Below, piece after piece: positions 24,339 to 33,248 of a stretch of DNA of 35,183 nucleotides. The stretch covers positions 1-35,183 of the forward strand of contig JABHSO010000116.1 of the NCBI GenBank assembly GCA_018669845.1, given 5' to 3'. Under the pieces are notes generated by a model that was given only the letters and a program-made list of their open reading frames with translations, was not told the DNA's origin and searched no databases. This DNA comes from Gammaproteobacteria bacterium (GTDB lineage: Bacteria > Pseudomonadota > Gammaproteobacteria > GCA-001735895). Made by a program: the position numbers and the translations under genes. Position 1 is the stretch's first letter; the number at the start of each line of letters is the position of its first letter.

Positions 24339-25388
24339 CTAACCTCTATAAGGTCGACCTGCTTTTTCCATCGTGGCATTGTAATCTTTGAAAATTTGTA
24401 CCACTTTAGCAGCTCTTGGACTGGTTTTTGCAATTTTATCCCAGTATACATGAGCTGCATCTTCCACTGTTTTCCATTCGGCATCAGGAATAGATGTCAG
24501 TTTCATCTTGGTGCCGGTGGTACGAAGATCAGCTTCTCCACCCCAGTACCAGTACTGGCGATGATAGTGAGAACTATCCATACTCAGCTTGAACAGAGTT
24601 TTTAAATGTTCTGGCACTTTAGCCCATGCATCATCATTAGCGAAATAAGAACCACACCAGGCACCAGAGATATTATTGGTCAGGAAGTAGTTAGTCACAT
24701 CGGCCCAACCTACTGTGTAATCCTCGGTAATTCCAGACCAGGCAATCCCATCCAGCTCACCCGTTTGCATAGCAACTTCGATATCTTCCCACGGTAGAGT
24801 AACTGGAACGACACCGAATTGTGATAGAAAACGACCCGCTGTTGGGAAGGTGAATACACGCTTTCCTTTCAGATCAGCAAGGCTATGAATAGGGTCTTTA
24901 GTTGCAAAGTGGCAAGGATCCCAGGCACCGGCACTTAGCCAGGTAACGCCATCAATTTCATCATAGGACTCTTTCCAGATTTCATTCAAACCATATTGAT
25001 GGAACAGGGTTGGGACATCCAGGCTGTAGCGAGTAGCAAATGGGAAGTAACCTCCAAATACCGCTACATCGGCAGGAGAAGACATGGAATCATCATCTGA
25101 TTGCACAGCATCAATTGTTCCTCGTTGCATGGCACGGAATAATTCACCGGTTGGAACCAGTTGATCAGCAAAATACAGTTCAATTTCCATTTCACCATTG
25201 GCGGCCTTGTTAAATGCATCGATGGATTTTTTGATGACCTGCTCAGCAAGTGCTGGACCGGCATAAGTTTGTAAGCGCCATTTAATCTTTGTTTTTTTCG
25301 CTGCATGCACGAAAGGTGCGTTAACGGTTGCTACTGTCGCAGCGGCACCTATACCTGCTTTTTTAAGAAAGTCACGTCTATTAGTCAT
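24339..25388 (-). CDS. dctP: TRAP transporter periplasmic substrate-binding protein (DctP, Tat-exported)
   Basis: A 349-residue binding protein. The N-terminus MTNRRDFLKKAG followed by an alanine-rich stretch and VHA is a canonical twin-arginine signal, implying export in folded form. The mature part resembles the TakP/mannitol-chloroaromatic TRAP group (FTFPTAGRFLSQFGVVPVTLPWEDIEVAMQTGE region, residues about 180-215; AWSGITEDYTVGW). That group includes binders of carboxylates held with a metal ion, which may explain Tat export. AGGAG stands 9 bases before ATG. It is the first gene of the gamma-glutamylation operon, so its ligand is probably the operon's substrate. Confidence 0.93.
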   Translation of the reverse strand: MTNRRDFLKKAGIGAAATVATVNAPFVHAAKKTKIKWRLQTYAGPALAEQVIKKSIDAFNKAANGEMEIELYFADQLVPTGELFRAMQRGTIDAVQSDDDSMSSPADVAVFGGYFPFATRYSLDVPTLFHQYGLNEIWKESYDEIDGVTWLSAGAWDPCHFATKDPIHSLADLKGKRVFTFPTAGRFLSQFGVVPVTLPWEDIEVAMQTGELDGIAWSGITEDYTVGWADVTNYFLTNNISGAWCGSYFANDDAWAKVPEHLKTLFKLSMDSSHYHRQYWYWGGEADLRTTGTKMKLTSIPDAEWKTVEDAAHVYWDKIAKTSPRAAKVVQIFKDYNATMEKAGRPYRG

Positions 25389-25570
25389 ATTCCGGGCTCC
25401 TGGTAGAGTATCAATTTTGATTGAATTATTATGTTATTAATGAATTCAGCTTTACGGATCCATTAAGTAAAGATTTTTACATAAGATGCTCAAACAGGTC
25501 AAATTATTTATATTAATTGATTTTATTGGTGCATATCGTCATGCTATGTGTACTTCAATAGTGCAATAAT
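25389..25570. promoter_or_regulatory. Divergent control region between dctP and the RpiR regulator
   Basis: This 182-base AT-rich gap must hold the promoter of the 8.6-kb minus-strand operon and that of the regulator. Possible operator arms are ATCAA/TTGAT around 25410-25421 and TGAATT (25422-25427) with AATTCA (25443-25448). None is strong enough to name as a binding site, and I could not fix -35/-10 boxes with confidence. Confidence 0.4.
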
Positions 25571-26455
25571 ATGGCAAAGAAAATCACTAATCACCACAAT
25601 ATTGATGAGCTAATCAAAACTCAGTTTAATGACTTTAAACCCGCTGAGAGGAAGATAGCAAACCATCTTCTGTCTAATTACCCGATGGCAGGCATGGTAT
25701 CGATTACTGAGTTATCCAATGCCTGTGATGTTTCTGCACCGACAGTAATGCGTACTTTAAAACGCATTGGTTTTACCAGTTTTATTGATTTTCAGAAATC
25801 ACTAAAAGCTGAACTGAGCAAAACTTTGTCGGATCCTGTCGCTAAACATGGGCAATGGGCAACCGGAACGCCTAAAGAGCACATATTGAATCAGGCGGCT
25901 GAATCTGTGGTTTCTAATCTTAGAAATACCATGAAACAAATCAGTTTTGATACTTTCAATCAAGTGGTCGATTTACTGGCAGATGATACTAAATCATTGC
26001 ATCTGGTTGGTGGGCGCATAACTCATGCATTCTCAAGCTACCTGGGCACTCACCTGGAAGTTATCCGCAAGGCTGTTTTCAAGTTACCACCATCGGTCAG
26101 CTTATGGCCTCATCATCTATTGAATATCGAAAAAGGTGATGTAGTGGTTGTTTTTGATGTACGTCGTTATGAAGCTGACTTACTGAGCCTGGTTGAGCTT
26201 GCACAAAAAAAGGGGGCTGTTATCGTTTTATTCAGTGATCAATGGTTATCGCCTATTGCCAACCTTGCTGATTATACCTTTCCAATTCGAATTGAAGCGC
26301 CATCAGGCTGGGATTCTGGTGTGGCGACGCTGTTTGTAATAGAAGCACTCATAACGGCTGTGGAAAGTAAATTATGGCCTGATGCGTCAAAACGTATACA
26401 GGAACTTGAAGATGCCTTTGACTTTACCGGTCGTTTTAAACAGGAAGTTAAATAA
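25571..26455 (+). CDS. RpiR-family transcriptional regulator (HTH plus SIS domain)
   Basis: A 294-residue regulator. Residues about 10-85 form the HTH_6 domain (FKPAERKIANHLLSNYP; ITELSNACDVSAPTVMRTLKRIGF), and about 130-260 form the SIS phosphosugar-binding fold (SLHLVGGRITHAFSSYLG; KGDVVVVFDVRRY; VIVLFSDQWLSPI). RpiR proteins usually sense sugar phosphates or related anions, but members also govern amine and taurine-type catabolic operons. Its divergent position makes it the probable regulator of the TRAP/gamma-glutamylation operon. Effector unknown. Confidence 0.92.
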   Translation: MAKKITNHHNIDELIKTQFNDFKPAERKIANHLLSNYPMAGMVSITELSNACDVSAPTVMRTLKRIGFTSFIDFQKSLKAELSKTLSDPVAKHGQWATGTPKEHILNQAAESVVSNLRNTMKQISFDTFNQVVDLLADDTKSLHLVGGRITHAFSSYLGTHLEVIRKAVFKLPPSVSLWPHHLLNIEKGDVVVVFDVRRYEADLLSLVELAQKKGAVIVLFSDQWLSPIANLADYTFPIRIEAPSGWDSGVATLFVIEALITAVESKLWPDASKRIQELEDAFDFTGRFKQEVK

Positions 26456-26470
26456 ACACTTGTTTTAATT

Positions 26471-26537
26471 GTAGGGTGCGCCGTGCGCACCAACGAATTT
26501 TACTACCAACACCAATGGTGCGCACGGCGCACCCTAC
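26471..26537. repeat. REP-like inverted pair with GTAG foot (copy A4)
   Basis: GTAGGGTGCGCCGTGCGCAC at the left and GGTGCGCACGGCGCACC plus CTAC at the right, with about 24 bases between the arms. This is the cleanest copy and can be taken as the family reference. It lies between converging genes. Confidence 0.93.
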
Positions 26538-26565
26538 GAATATTAGCGGGTTTAATCCACAAGGT

Positions 26566-27249
26566 TCAGCGCCTAAGCACGGCCAGCCAGCGCCAGAAAT
26601 TTAACAGGCTGGCAAGTGATCCGGCTACGTAGGTCCAGGCAGCAGCCTGAAGAATTTTTTGTGCTGCCGGATATTGCTGTGAATTGATATAACCACTTTT
26701 GAGCAATGGCAAAGCCTTGTTAAAACTGGCATCGATTTCGACCGGCAGAGTAATTATCTGTACTATTAAAGCAAAACCCATAATAAGAAAAGCACCTGTA
26801 ATATTTAAAAGTGCAACAGAGGGAGCCCTGGTAATGAGTACTAAAAATGGAGCGCTAAACAATAAAAAAGAACCAAGTCGTGCGGCCCACACTGAAAGAT
26901 GAGCAAGCCTGCTGCGTAACATGAAAAGCGGCTCTCTGGCAGCATGTTGTAATGCATGACCGCATTCATGAGTGGCCACGGTAATGGCGGTCAGTGTTTT
27001 GCCGTCAAATTTATCTTTGGTTAATCGCACACAGCTTGCAACCGGGTCATAGTGATCACCCAGTTCTGAGACCTCAACCTGGATGTGTTGTAAATCAAAT
27101 CTATCCAGCAGGTGACGGGCGAGTTCTCCACCTGTTCCGGTGAAGTTTTTTTCATCATGTTGGTTATATTTCTGCAAGATATGTTTAACCCAGAACTGGG
27201 GTAAATAAATAACGAGCAATATAATTATTAGCAGAATCAGGTAGTGCAT
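26566..27249 (-). CDS. YugP-type membrane zinc metallopeptidase
   Basis: A 227-residue membrane protein. An N-terminal helix (residues 2-20) leads to the zinc motif HECGH (His94-His98), preceded by LTAITVATHECGHALQ, and three further hydrophobic segments follow (about 120-150, 150-170, 200-220). This is the Zn_peptidase_2 (YugP) family, whose substrates are not defined. It is a single gene read towards repeat A4, with no operon partner visible. Confidence 0.88.
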   Translation of the reverse strand: MHYLILLIIILLVIYLPQFWVKHILQKYNQHDEKNFTGTGGELARHLLDRFDLQHIQVEVSELGDHYDPVASCVRLTKDKFDGKTLTAITVATHECGHALQHAAREPLFMLRSRLAHLSVWAARLGSFLLFSAPFLVLITRAPSVALLNITGAFLIMGFALIVQIITLPVEIDASFNKALPLLKSGYINSQQYPAAQKILQAAAWTYVAGSLASLLNFWRWLAVLRR

Positions 27250-27368
27250 AAGTAGCTTAGGAGAATATTTATCTTCAAATTATAAGCTTACACCATTGAA
27301 ATTTTATTTATGAGTGTCTTTTGGGCTAGACTGAGTAAATTGTAAAAAATATCAAATTGGAGTTTTTA

Positions 27369-29060
27369 ATGCCCATTACTCAGCACAGTAATCCTTTGAG
27401 TGACATCGAAATTGCTCGCAAGGCCAATGTTAAACCCATTCGGAAGTTAGCTGCAAAAATGGGTATTAAGGAAAAATATCTGCTGCCTTACGGTCATGAT
27501 AAAGCAAAGATTAGCCTGCCTTTTATTGAAACTTTAGCCGATAAACCGGATGGTAAATTAATCCTGGTGGCTGGAATGACACCGACTAAAGCGGGTGAAG
27601 GTAAAACTACAACTTCAGTTGGGCTCAGTGATGCACTCAATAAAATCGGTAAAAACTCTTCTGTGTGTTTACGCGAACCTTCTCTGGGTCCCTGTTTTGG
27701 AATGAAAGGTGGTGCCGCTGGAGGTGGTTATGCCCAGGTGGTTCCGATGGAAGATATCAACCTGCATTTTACCGGTGATTTTCACGCAATTGGGGCTGCA
27801 AATAATTTGCTGGCAGCGATGATAGATAATCATATTTACTGGGGGAATGAACAGAAACTCGATTTTAGACGGGTAACATGGCGCCGTGTAGTGGATATGA
27901 ATGACCGTGCTCTACGCGAAATAACCAATGGACTCGGTGCTGTTACCAACGGGTTTCCACGCACTGATGGTTTTGATATTACGGTTGCTTCCGAAGTCAT
28001 GGCAATTTTCTGTCTGGCAACAGGTCTGGATGATTTGAAGGAACGAATGGCAAATATCATTATCGGAAGTCGTCGTGATAAAACGCCTGTTTTCGTGCGT
28101 GATATTAATGCCCAGGGAGCCATGACCGCATTGCTGAAAGATGCATTACAACCTAACCTGGTGCAAACCATGGAAGGCACTCCGGCTTTTATCCATGGTG
28201 GACCTTTTGCCAATATTGCACATGGTTGTAACTCTATTCTAGCAACTACTACAGCATTAAAGCTGAGTGAGTATGTGGTCACTGAAGCAGGGTTTGGAGC
28301 AGATCTTGGGGCAGAGAAATTCTTTAATATTAAAATGAGAAAAGCCGGGTTAAAACCTGATGCTGCCGTTATTGTGTGCACTGTGCGTGCGCTTAAAATG
28401 CACGGTGGTCTGGATGAACAACAAATCAAAAAAGAAAATATCGGTGCCATGGTGAAAGGTTTTGATAACCTGGCCCGACACGTAGAAAATACCCGAAAGT
28501 TTGGTATTCCTGTGATGGTAGCGATTAATAAATTCAGTGCAGATTCTAAAGCTGAAATAGATTTGTTACGTCAACTTTGCTGTGAAATAGGTGTTAATGC
28601 CATAGTCAGTGATCACTGGGCGATGGGCAGTAGAGGTGCGATGGATCTGGCAAAAAATGTGGTAGAGATGATAGAAAAAGAACCTGCCGAATTCAGGTAT
28701 CTTTATGAAGATGATATGAAACTGTGGGATAAGGTTCGTACTATTGCCCAGGAAATATACGGTGCTCAGGGCATTATTGCGGATAAAAAAATTCGTGATC
28801 AGTTTGCCAGTTTGCAGGAAGATTATGGGCATTTACCGGTCTGTATTGCTAAAACACCGCTTTCTTTTTCTACTGACCCCGCTCTTAAAGGGGCTCCCAG
28901 TAACCATGTTGTACCAATTCGTGAGGTGAGGTTGTCCAGTGGAGCTGGGTTTCTGGTGGTTATTTGCGGTGATGTAATGACCATGCCTGGCTTACCCCGA
29001 GCACCGGCTGCGGAGAAAATCTGTGTGAATGATGAAGGGCAGATTGAAGGTTTGTTTTAA
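27369..29060 (+). CDS. fhs: Formate-tetrahydrofolate ligase
   Basis: A 563-residue enzyme that makes 10-formyl-tetrahydrofolate from formate, THF and ATP. The P-loop AGEGKTTT (residues 75-82), [22 protein letters not shown] region, [13 protein letters not shown] and [17 protein letters not shown] are diagnostic; the length is normal. The start is ATG 27369 with GGAG 6 bases upstream; an in-frame TTG at 27357 overlaps that ribosome site and is rejected. It is a single gene and its 3' end converges on the HDOD gene with only 26 bases between. Confidence 0.97.
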   Translation: MPITQHSNPLSDIEIARKANVKPIRKLAAKMGIKEKYLLPYGHDKAKISLPFIETLADKPDGKLILVAGMTPTKAGEGKTTTSVGLSDALNKIGKNSSVCLREPSLGPCFGMKGGAAGGGYAQVVPMEDINLHFTGDFHAIGAANNLLAAMIDNHIYWGNEQKLDFRRVTWRRVVDMNDRALREITNGLGAVTNGFPRTDGFDITVASEVMAIFCLATGLDDLKERMANIIIGSRRDKTPVFVRDINAQGAMTALLKDALQPNLVQTMEGTPAFIHGGPFANIAHGCNSILATTTALKLSEYVVTEAGFGADLGAEKFFNIKMRKAGLKPDAAVIVCTVRALKMHGGLDEQQIKKENIGAMVKGFDNLARHVENTRKFGIPVMVAINKFSADSKAEIDLLRQLCCEIGVNAIVSDHWAMGSRGAMDLAKNVVEMIEKEPAEFRYLYEDDMKLWDKVRTIAQEIYGAQGIIADKKIRDQFASLQEDYGHLPVCIAKTPLSFSTDPALKGAPSNHVVPIREVRLSSGAGFLVVICGDVMTMPGLPRAPAAEKICVNDEGQIEGLF

Positions 29061-29086
29061 GTTTGAAAAATTGCTGATCCTTTTGT

Positions 29087-29938
29087 TTATAAATGGGGAA
29101 AAAGTAACTGGATAACACTGCTAAGACTTTCTTTGGAAGCCAGATCAAGCTCAATTAATTGCTCGCTATTTACATTGGTGAGATTTAAAGCATGTTTATC
29201 TAACTGTTCAATTGTATTGTCAACAACGGGTAACTTTTGAGCATAAAGTCTAGCCATGAATTCAGCTATATGTAAAATGGCAGCATCCATTTGATGTTCT
29301 TCAGTCTGTGAAGGATCTAGCTGATATTTTATTGACGTAGTTAGGTTTTCTGGAAGATTCCATTTATGTAGTAGTTCAGCCCCCATTTGAGCAAAATTGA
29401 AACCAATTAATCGTTCCTCTGATTCATGCATGGGTATTTGTTGCTGCTGAGTAAGTTGTTCGGCTTCTAATATTAATTCAGGGATAGACTGGCGCATCAT
29501 TAAATGCCCTATATTGTGTAACAAGCCTATAATAAACAGTCGTTCACTATTCTTTTCATCACATAATGCAGCCAGGTCTTGTGCAACAATTGCACAATAA
29601 ATGGATTCTCTCCAAAACTGCTGCATATTAAAAGAAGGGGTGTTCATGTCACTGAAGGTATCAGCCATGGAGGTGGCAAGAACCAGGTCATGAACCTGTT
29701 TGGCCCCGAGGTAATTAATGGCATGAGTGACTGTATCTACTTGACTTGCCAGTCCAAAAAATGAACTGTTAACCATGCGTAACAAACGAGCTGTAATCGC
29801 AGGATCAAAGCCAATAATTTCTACAATATCAGCCAGTGAATAATCTTCGCTATAAATGAGTTGCTGAAGTTTTATATAAACTTCTGGCAAAGATATAAAT
29901 TGACTATCGGTTAATACTTTTTCCCAGTTAGTTTGCAT
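29087..29938 (-). CDS. HDOD-domain signalling protein
   Basis: A 283-residue protein made almost wholly of an HDOD domain (about residues 15-215): LPEVYIKLQQLI, DPAITARLLRMVNSSFFG, ITHAIN-like TVTHAINYLGAKQVHDLVLATSM and LLHNIGHLMM are the standard landmarks. HDOD proteins lack the catalytic HD pair of phosphodiesterases and act as adaptors in cyclic-di-GMP, stress or motility signalling. No GGDEF, EAL or receiver domain is attached. Partner unknown. Confidence 0.9.
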   Translation of the reverse strand: MQTNWEKVLTDSQFISLPEVYIKLQQLIYSEDYSLADIVEIIGFDPAITARLLRMVNSSFFGLASQVDTVTHAINYLGAKQVHDLVLATSMADTFSDMNTPSFNMQQFWRESIYCAIVAQDLAALCDEKNSERLFIIGLLHNIGHLMMRQSIPELILEAEQLTQQQQIPMHESEERLIGFNFAQMGAELLHKWNLPENLTTSIKYQLDPSQTEEHQMDAAILHIAEFMARLYAQKLPVVDNTIEQLDKHALNLTNVNSEQLIELDLASKESLSSVIQLLFPHL

Positions 29939-30012
29939 AAGCTAAAAATCAGTAATGTGAGTTCTTATAAGCATAGTTGCTGAGATTTAACTTTCCATAG
30001 AAAATTAAAAAT

Positions 30013-30600
30013 CTATTCTGGTGTTATTCTTTCATGGTCCAAAGCAGGTTTAATAATGTCATAAATAGCCGGCCTGTTTTGTTTGATTTCATCGACAGTC
30101 AGACCTTCCAGTGAAAATGGAAACTTGATCCATTCCTTGGTGGTATGAATAAAATAATCGGGTTCTCGATCTGTTTCATTTCTGGCGGGTTTATACCAGG
30201 GAACCGCAACCCTTATGTCTTCAGGCGTGTTTTTGCGGCATTTTAGTTTTAATTCATTGATTAAAGCTTCGATAGTTTTTCCGGTATCGTAAACATCATC
30301 AACGATGAGCAGTGGATCATCGCGGTTTATATTTTTTATCAGATAGCTGAGGCCATGAATTTTAACCTGGCGTGACTGGTTCTCTATCCCGCTGTAGGAT
30401 GAGGTGCGAATAGCGATATGATCGGACTCTGTTTTACCGTAGTGATCCAGAAATTCCTGTACCGCTATGCCGATGGGTGTGCCACCACGCCACAGTGCAA
30501 TGATGATTTTAGGTCGGAATCCACTGTTAAGAATTTGTTGTGCCAGTTTAAAGGCATCATTATGCAAATCTTCTGAGGTTAAATATATTTTTTTGACCAT
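30013..30600 (-). CDS. Type I phosphoribosyltransferase-family protein
   Basis: A 195-residue protein starting MVKKIYLTSE. ALWRGGTPIGIAVQ (35-48) and the PRPP loop LLIVDDVYDTGKTIEAL (Asp101, Asp102, Asp105-Thr-Gly) are intact, so it should bind PRPP. The family includes purine salvage enzymes such as xanthine/hypoxanthine PRTases. The open frame extends 24 codons upstream but into the promoter region and without similarity, so I start at 30600. It is head-to-head with a paralogue at 30682. Confidence 0.88.
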   Translation of the reverse strand: MVKKIYLTSEDLHNDAFKLAQQILNSGFRPKIIIALWRGGTPIGIAVQEFLDHYGKTESDHIAIRTSSYSGIENQSRQVKIHGLSYLIKNINRDDPLLIVDDVYDTGKTIEALINELKLKCRKNTPEDIRVAVPWYKPARNETDREPDYFIHTTKEWIKFPFSLEGLTVDEIKQNRPAIYDIIKPALDHERITPE

Positions 30601-30681
30601 ACTAAAAAATGCCGGGAATCCTTGGTGGAAAAGAATAGTGATTATATACTTGAAGCCTGTTTTAAGTATCAAAAAAATTTA

Positions 30682-31257
30682 ATGCAAAAACAATTTATAA
30701 CATCAGAACAACTTTTGCTGGATTCCTATCGGCTTTCGATGAAGATTTTTGAAAGTGGTTTTCGCCCTGATTATATCGTCGGTTTATGGCGAGGCGGTAG
30801 TCCGGTGGGAATAGCTGTTCAGGATTGTCTGGATTACCTGGGCATTAAAACGGATCATATTTCAATCCGGACTTCTTATCGTGGGTTGGAGTCTTATCAT
30901 CAGATGATTGAAAACTCGGACTCTATTCGTGTTCACGGAACTCAGTATTTGATCGAAAATATGAATGCCGATGATTCATTATTAATTATCGATGACGTGT
31001 ATAGTTCTGGCCTGAGTGTGCAGGCCGTTATTCAGCGGCTTGAAAAAAAGTGCCGTCAGAACATGCCTTCCGATGTGAGAATAGCCGTGCCCTGGGTTAA
31101 ACCTGCAAAAAATAAAACGAATAGAATTCCAGATTTTTACCTTTATGAAACAGAGGAGTGGCTTGTGCTACCTTATGAATTGAACGGTTTAACGGAGCAG
31201 GAAATAGCAGAAAATAAACCTGTGGTGAAAGCCCTGGCAGATGGGCTTACCTTGTAG
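30682..31257 (+). CDS. Type I phosphoribosyltransferase-family paralogue with altered PRPP loop
   Basis: A 191-residue paralogue of the divergent neighbour: GLWRGGSPVGIAVQDCLDYLG and ADDSLLIIDDVY align throughout, including SEQLLLDSYRLSMKIFESGFRPD near the start. The PRPP loop reads DDVYSSGLSVQ (Asp104, Asp105, Ser108, Ser109, Gly110) instead of DDVYDTGKT, so phosphate binding may be weakened or changed. The start is ATG 30682; the frame opens earlier without similarity. Its stop TAG (31255-31257) lies in the foot of repeat A5, so the native C-terminus may have been lost or replaced. Confidence 0.85.
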   Translation: MQKQFITSEQLLLDSYRLSMKIFESGFRPDYIVGLWRGGSPVGIAVQDCLDYLGIKTDHISIRTSYRGLESYHQMIENSDSIRVHGTQYLIENMNADDSLLIIDDVYSSGLSVQAVIQRLEKKCRQNMPSDVRIAVPWVKPAKNKTNRIPDFYLYETEEWLVLPYELNGLTEQEIAENKPVVKALADGLTL

Positions 31258-31318
31258 GCTGCGCCGTGCGCACCATCAGAAGTAAACAGTTATTATTGGT
31301 GCGCACGGCGCACCCTAC
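31254..31318. repeat. REP-like inverted pair with GTAG foot (copy A5)
   Basis: GTAGGCTGCGCCGTGCGCAC at the left and GGTGCGCACGGCGCACC plus CTAC at the right. The left foot supplies the stop codon of the preceding gene, and the right foot ends one base before GGAG, the ribosome site of the next gene. Confidence 0.92.
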
Positions 31319-31327
31319 GGAGAAAGT

Positions 31328-32176
31328 GTGAAGTTTAATGTTGAACAGTTCCGTGCCTGGGAACATAAAAAAGTAACCCTGTTAGGTATGTCTGGGGTTG
31401 GGAAATCTTACCTGTCGACCATGTTGCGTGATGGCGCCAACTGGTTTCATTATTCGGGTGATTACCGTATTGGGACACGATATCTGGATGAACATATTCT
31501 GGATATGATCAAACAGCAGGCGATGAAAGTACCTTTCCTGAAAGACCTGTTACGCAATGACTGGATCTATATCCGCAATAACATCAAGGTTCATGATCTC
31601 GGGCCGGTGTTAAGTTACGTTGGTAAACTGGGGAATCCTGAACTGGGTGGTGTAGAGCTGGCCGACTTTATCAAACGACAGGCTCACTATCGCGATGCGG
31701 AAATTGCAACCATGTACGATGTGCCTGAATTTATCGACAAAGCACAGAATATTTATGGTTACCCGCATTTTGTGAATGATGTGGGTGGAAGCCTGTGTGA
31801 ACTGGATGAACCGGGTGTTATCGAGTCACTGGCCGAGCATACTATGATTCTTTATATTCAGGTAACCAATGAAGAAGAAGAGAATAAACTCATTAGCAGG
31901 GCTGTCAGTGCACCCAAACCTTTATATTATCGGGAACAGTTTCTAACTGAACACCTGGCAATTTATCTGATTGAAAATGGGCTGGATTTTGCTGCAGAAA
32001 TGAACCCGGATGATTTTGCCCGCTGGGTTTTTCCACGTTTGTTTCACTCTCGTATTCCTCGTTATGAAGAGATTGCGAAACAGGGTTATACCGTGACATC
32101 TGAGGAAGTCTCTCAGGTGAAAAATGAAAGTGATTTTCTTGCTTTACTAGAAAAAGCCATTGAGAGACAAGGCTAA
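31328..32176 (+). CDS. P-loop ATPase encoded upstream of metA
   Basis: A 282-residue protein starting at GTG 31328 (GGAG 5 bases upstream). Walker A is GMSGVGKS (Gly20-Ser27); RYLDEHILDMIK, GYPHFVNDVGGSLCELD and the C-terminal HSRIPRYEEIAKQGYTVT recur in proteins found just before metA in other gammaproteobacteria, as I recall. The role is unknown. Its stop overlaps the metA ATG (TAATG), so the two are translationally coupled, which suggests a link with methionine synthesis or simple co-expression. Confidence 0.8.
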   Translation: MKFNVEQFRAWEHKKVTLLGMSGVGKSYLSTMLRDGANWFHYSGDYRIGTRYLDEHILDMIKQQAMKVPFLKDLLRNDWIYIRNNIKVHDLGPVLSYVGKLGNPELGGVELADFIKRQAHYRDAEIATMYDVPEFIDKAQNIYGYPHFVNDVGGSLCELDEPGVIESLAEHTMILYIQVTNEEEENKLISRAVSAPKPLYYREQFLTEHLAIYLIENGLDFAAEMNPDDFARWVFPRLFHSRIPRYEEIAKQGYTVTSEEVSQVKNESDFLALLEKAIERQG

Positions 32177-33246
32177 TGCCTATAGTTGCACACAATGATT
32201 TACCCGCCTTTGAAAAGCTGAGACAGGAAGGCATTCTCATTCTGGATGAGAAAAGAGCGATGAACCAGCATATTCGTGAATTGCATATTGGTCTGTTGAA
32301 TATGATGCCCGATGCTGCGTTGAAAGCGACTGAGTTGCAGTTTTTTAGATTGATTGGTGATAGTAATCCGATTGCACAATTTTTTGTTCACCCTTTTACG
32401 CTGGATATATTACCCCGAGGTGAAAAAGCGCAGGCTCATATTGATCAGTATTATGAAACTTTTGAACAAATTCGTGAACAGGGTCTGGATGCGCTCATTA
32501 TTACCGGAGCGAATGTCAAAGGTCCTGATCTGTCAAATCAAATTTTCTGGGAGCCGCTGAAGGAAGTGGCTGACTGGGCTTATAAAAATGTAACGTCCAC
32601 TCTGTGTTCGTGCCTGGCGACACATGCTCTGATGGAATTTAGGTATGGCCAGAAACGACATGCCCAGGAAGCAAAAAAATGGGGTGTTTTTAATCACCAG
32701 GTGAGTCAACAAAAACATCCTTTGACTGTTGATATTAATAGTCATTTTGATGTTCCTCACTCACGCTGGAACGCTGTTTATCCGGAGCAGTTTAAACAGG
32801 CTGGCCTACGTATATTGGTGACTGAAGAAGATGATAGTTGTGTACACCTGGCCACCAGTGAAGATGGTATTCGAACTGTGTTTTTTCAGGGTCACCCCGA
32901 ATACGATACGATTTCTTTGTTGAAAGAGTTTAAACGAGAGGTGTATCTTTTTATCGCGGGAGAACTGGACTCATTTCCGCCATTTCCTGAAAACTATTTC
33001 GGTTTGTTCGAACAGGCGATTATGAATGAATACCGCTACTACTTAATAAAGGCCATGCAATCCGGTCAGGATTTACCCGAGTTTCCTGAACTCAAAATCG
33101 TATCCTATTTAAGTAATAGCTGGTGTGATACTGCTGATGCTGTGGTTGGAAACTGGATTGGTTTAATCTATCAGTTGACCCATATAGAACGGGATAAACC
33201 GTTTATGGATCATATCGATATCGAAAATCCTTTAGGTCTGGAATAA
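32176..33246 (+). CDS. metA: Homoserine O-acyltransferase (succinyl- or acetyltransferase), MetA family
   Basis: A 356-residue HTS-family enzyme activating homoserine for methionine synthesis. Cys146 (CSCLATHAL) is the probable nucleophile, with His240 and Glu242 in FFQGHPEYD; LHIGLLNMMPDAALKATE and FDVPHSRW are also conserved. The acyl-specificity segment reads TGANVKGPD (110-118) rather than the usual TGAP, so whether it uses succinyl- or acetyl-CoA cannot be told from this alone. No SAM riboswitch is visible upstream of the operon. It converges on tlpA with 2 bases between stops. Confidence 0.9.
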   Translation: MPIVAHNDLPAFEKLRQEGILILDEKRAMNQHIRELHIGLLNMMPDAALKATELQFFRLIGDSNPIAQFFVHPFTLDILPRGEKAQAHIDQYYETFEQIREQGLDALIITGANVKGPDLSNQIFWEPLKEVADWAYKNVTSTLCSCLATHALMEFRYGQKRHAQEAKKWGVFNHQVSQQKHPLTVDINSHFDVPHSRWNAVYPEQFKQAGLRILVTEEDDSCVHLATSEDGIRTVFFQGHPEYDTISLLKEFKREVYLFIAGELDSFPPFPENYFGLFEQAIMNEYRYYLIKAMQSGQDLPEFPELKIVSYLSNSWCDTADAVVGNWIGLIYQLTHIERDKPFMDHIDIENPLGLE

Positions 33247-33248
33247 GC

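Noticed and set aside
27836..28450. 204-codon minus-strand open frame
   Set aside because: It lies wholly inside fhs, whose conserved motifs continue on the plus strand throughout; no ribosome site or family resemblance.
31258..31327. SAM or other riboswitch before the ATPase-metA pair
   Set aside because: The short gap is filled by REP-like repeat A5; there is no room for or trace of a riboswitch core.
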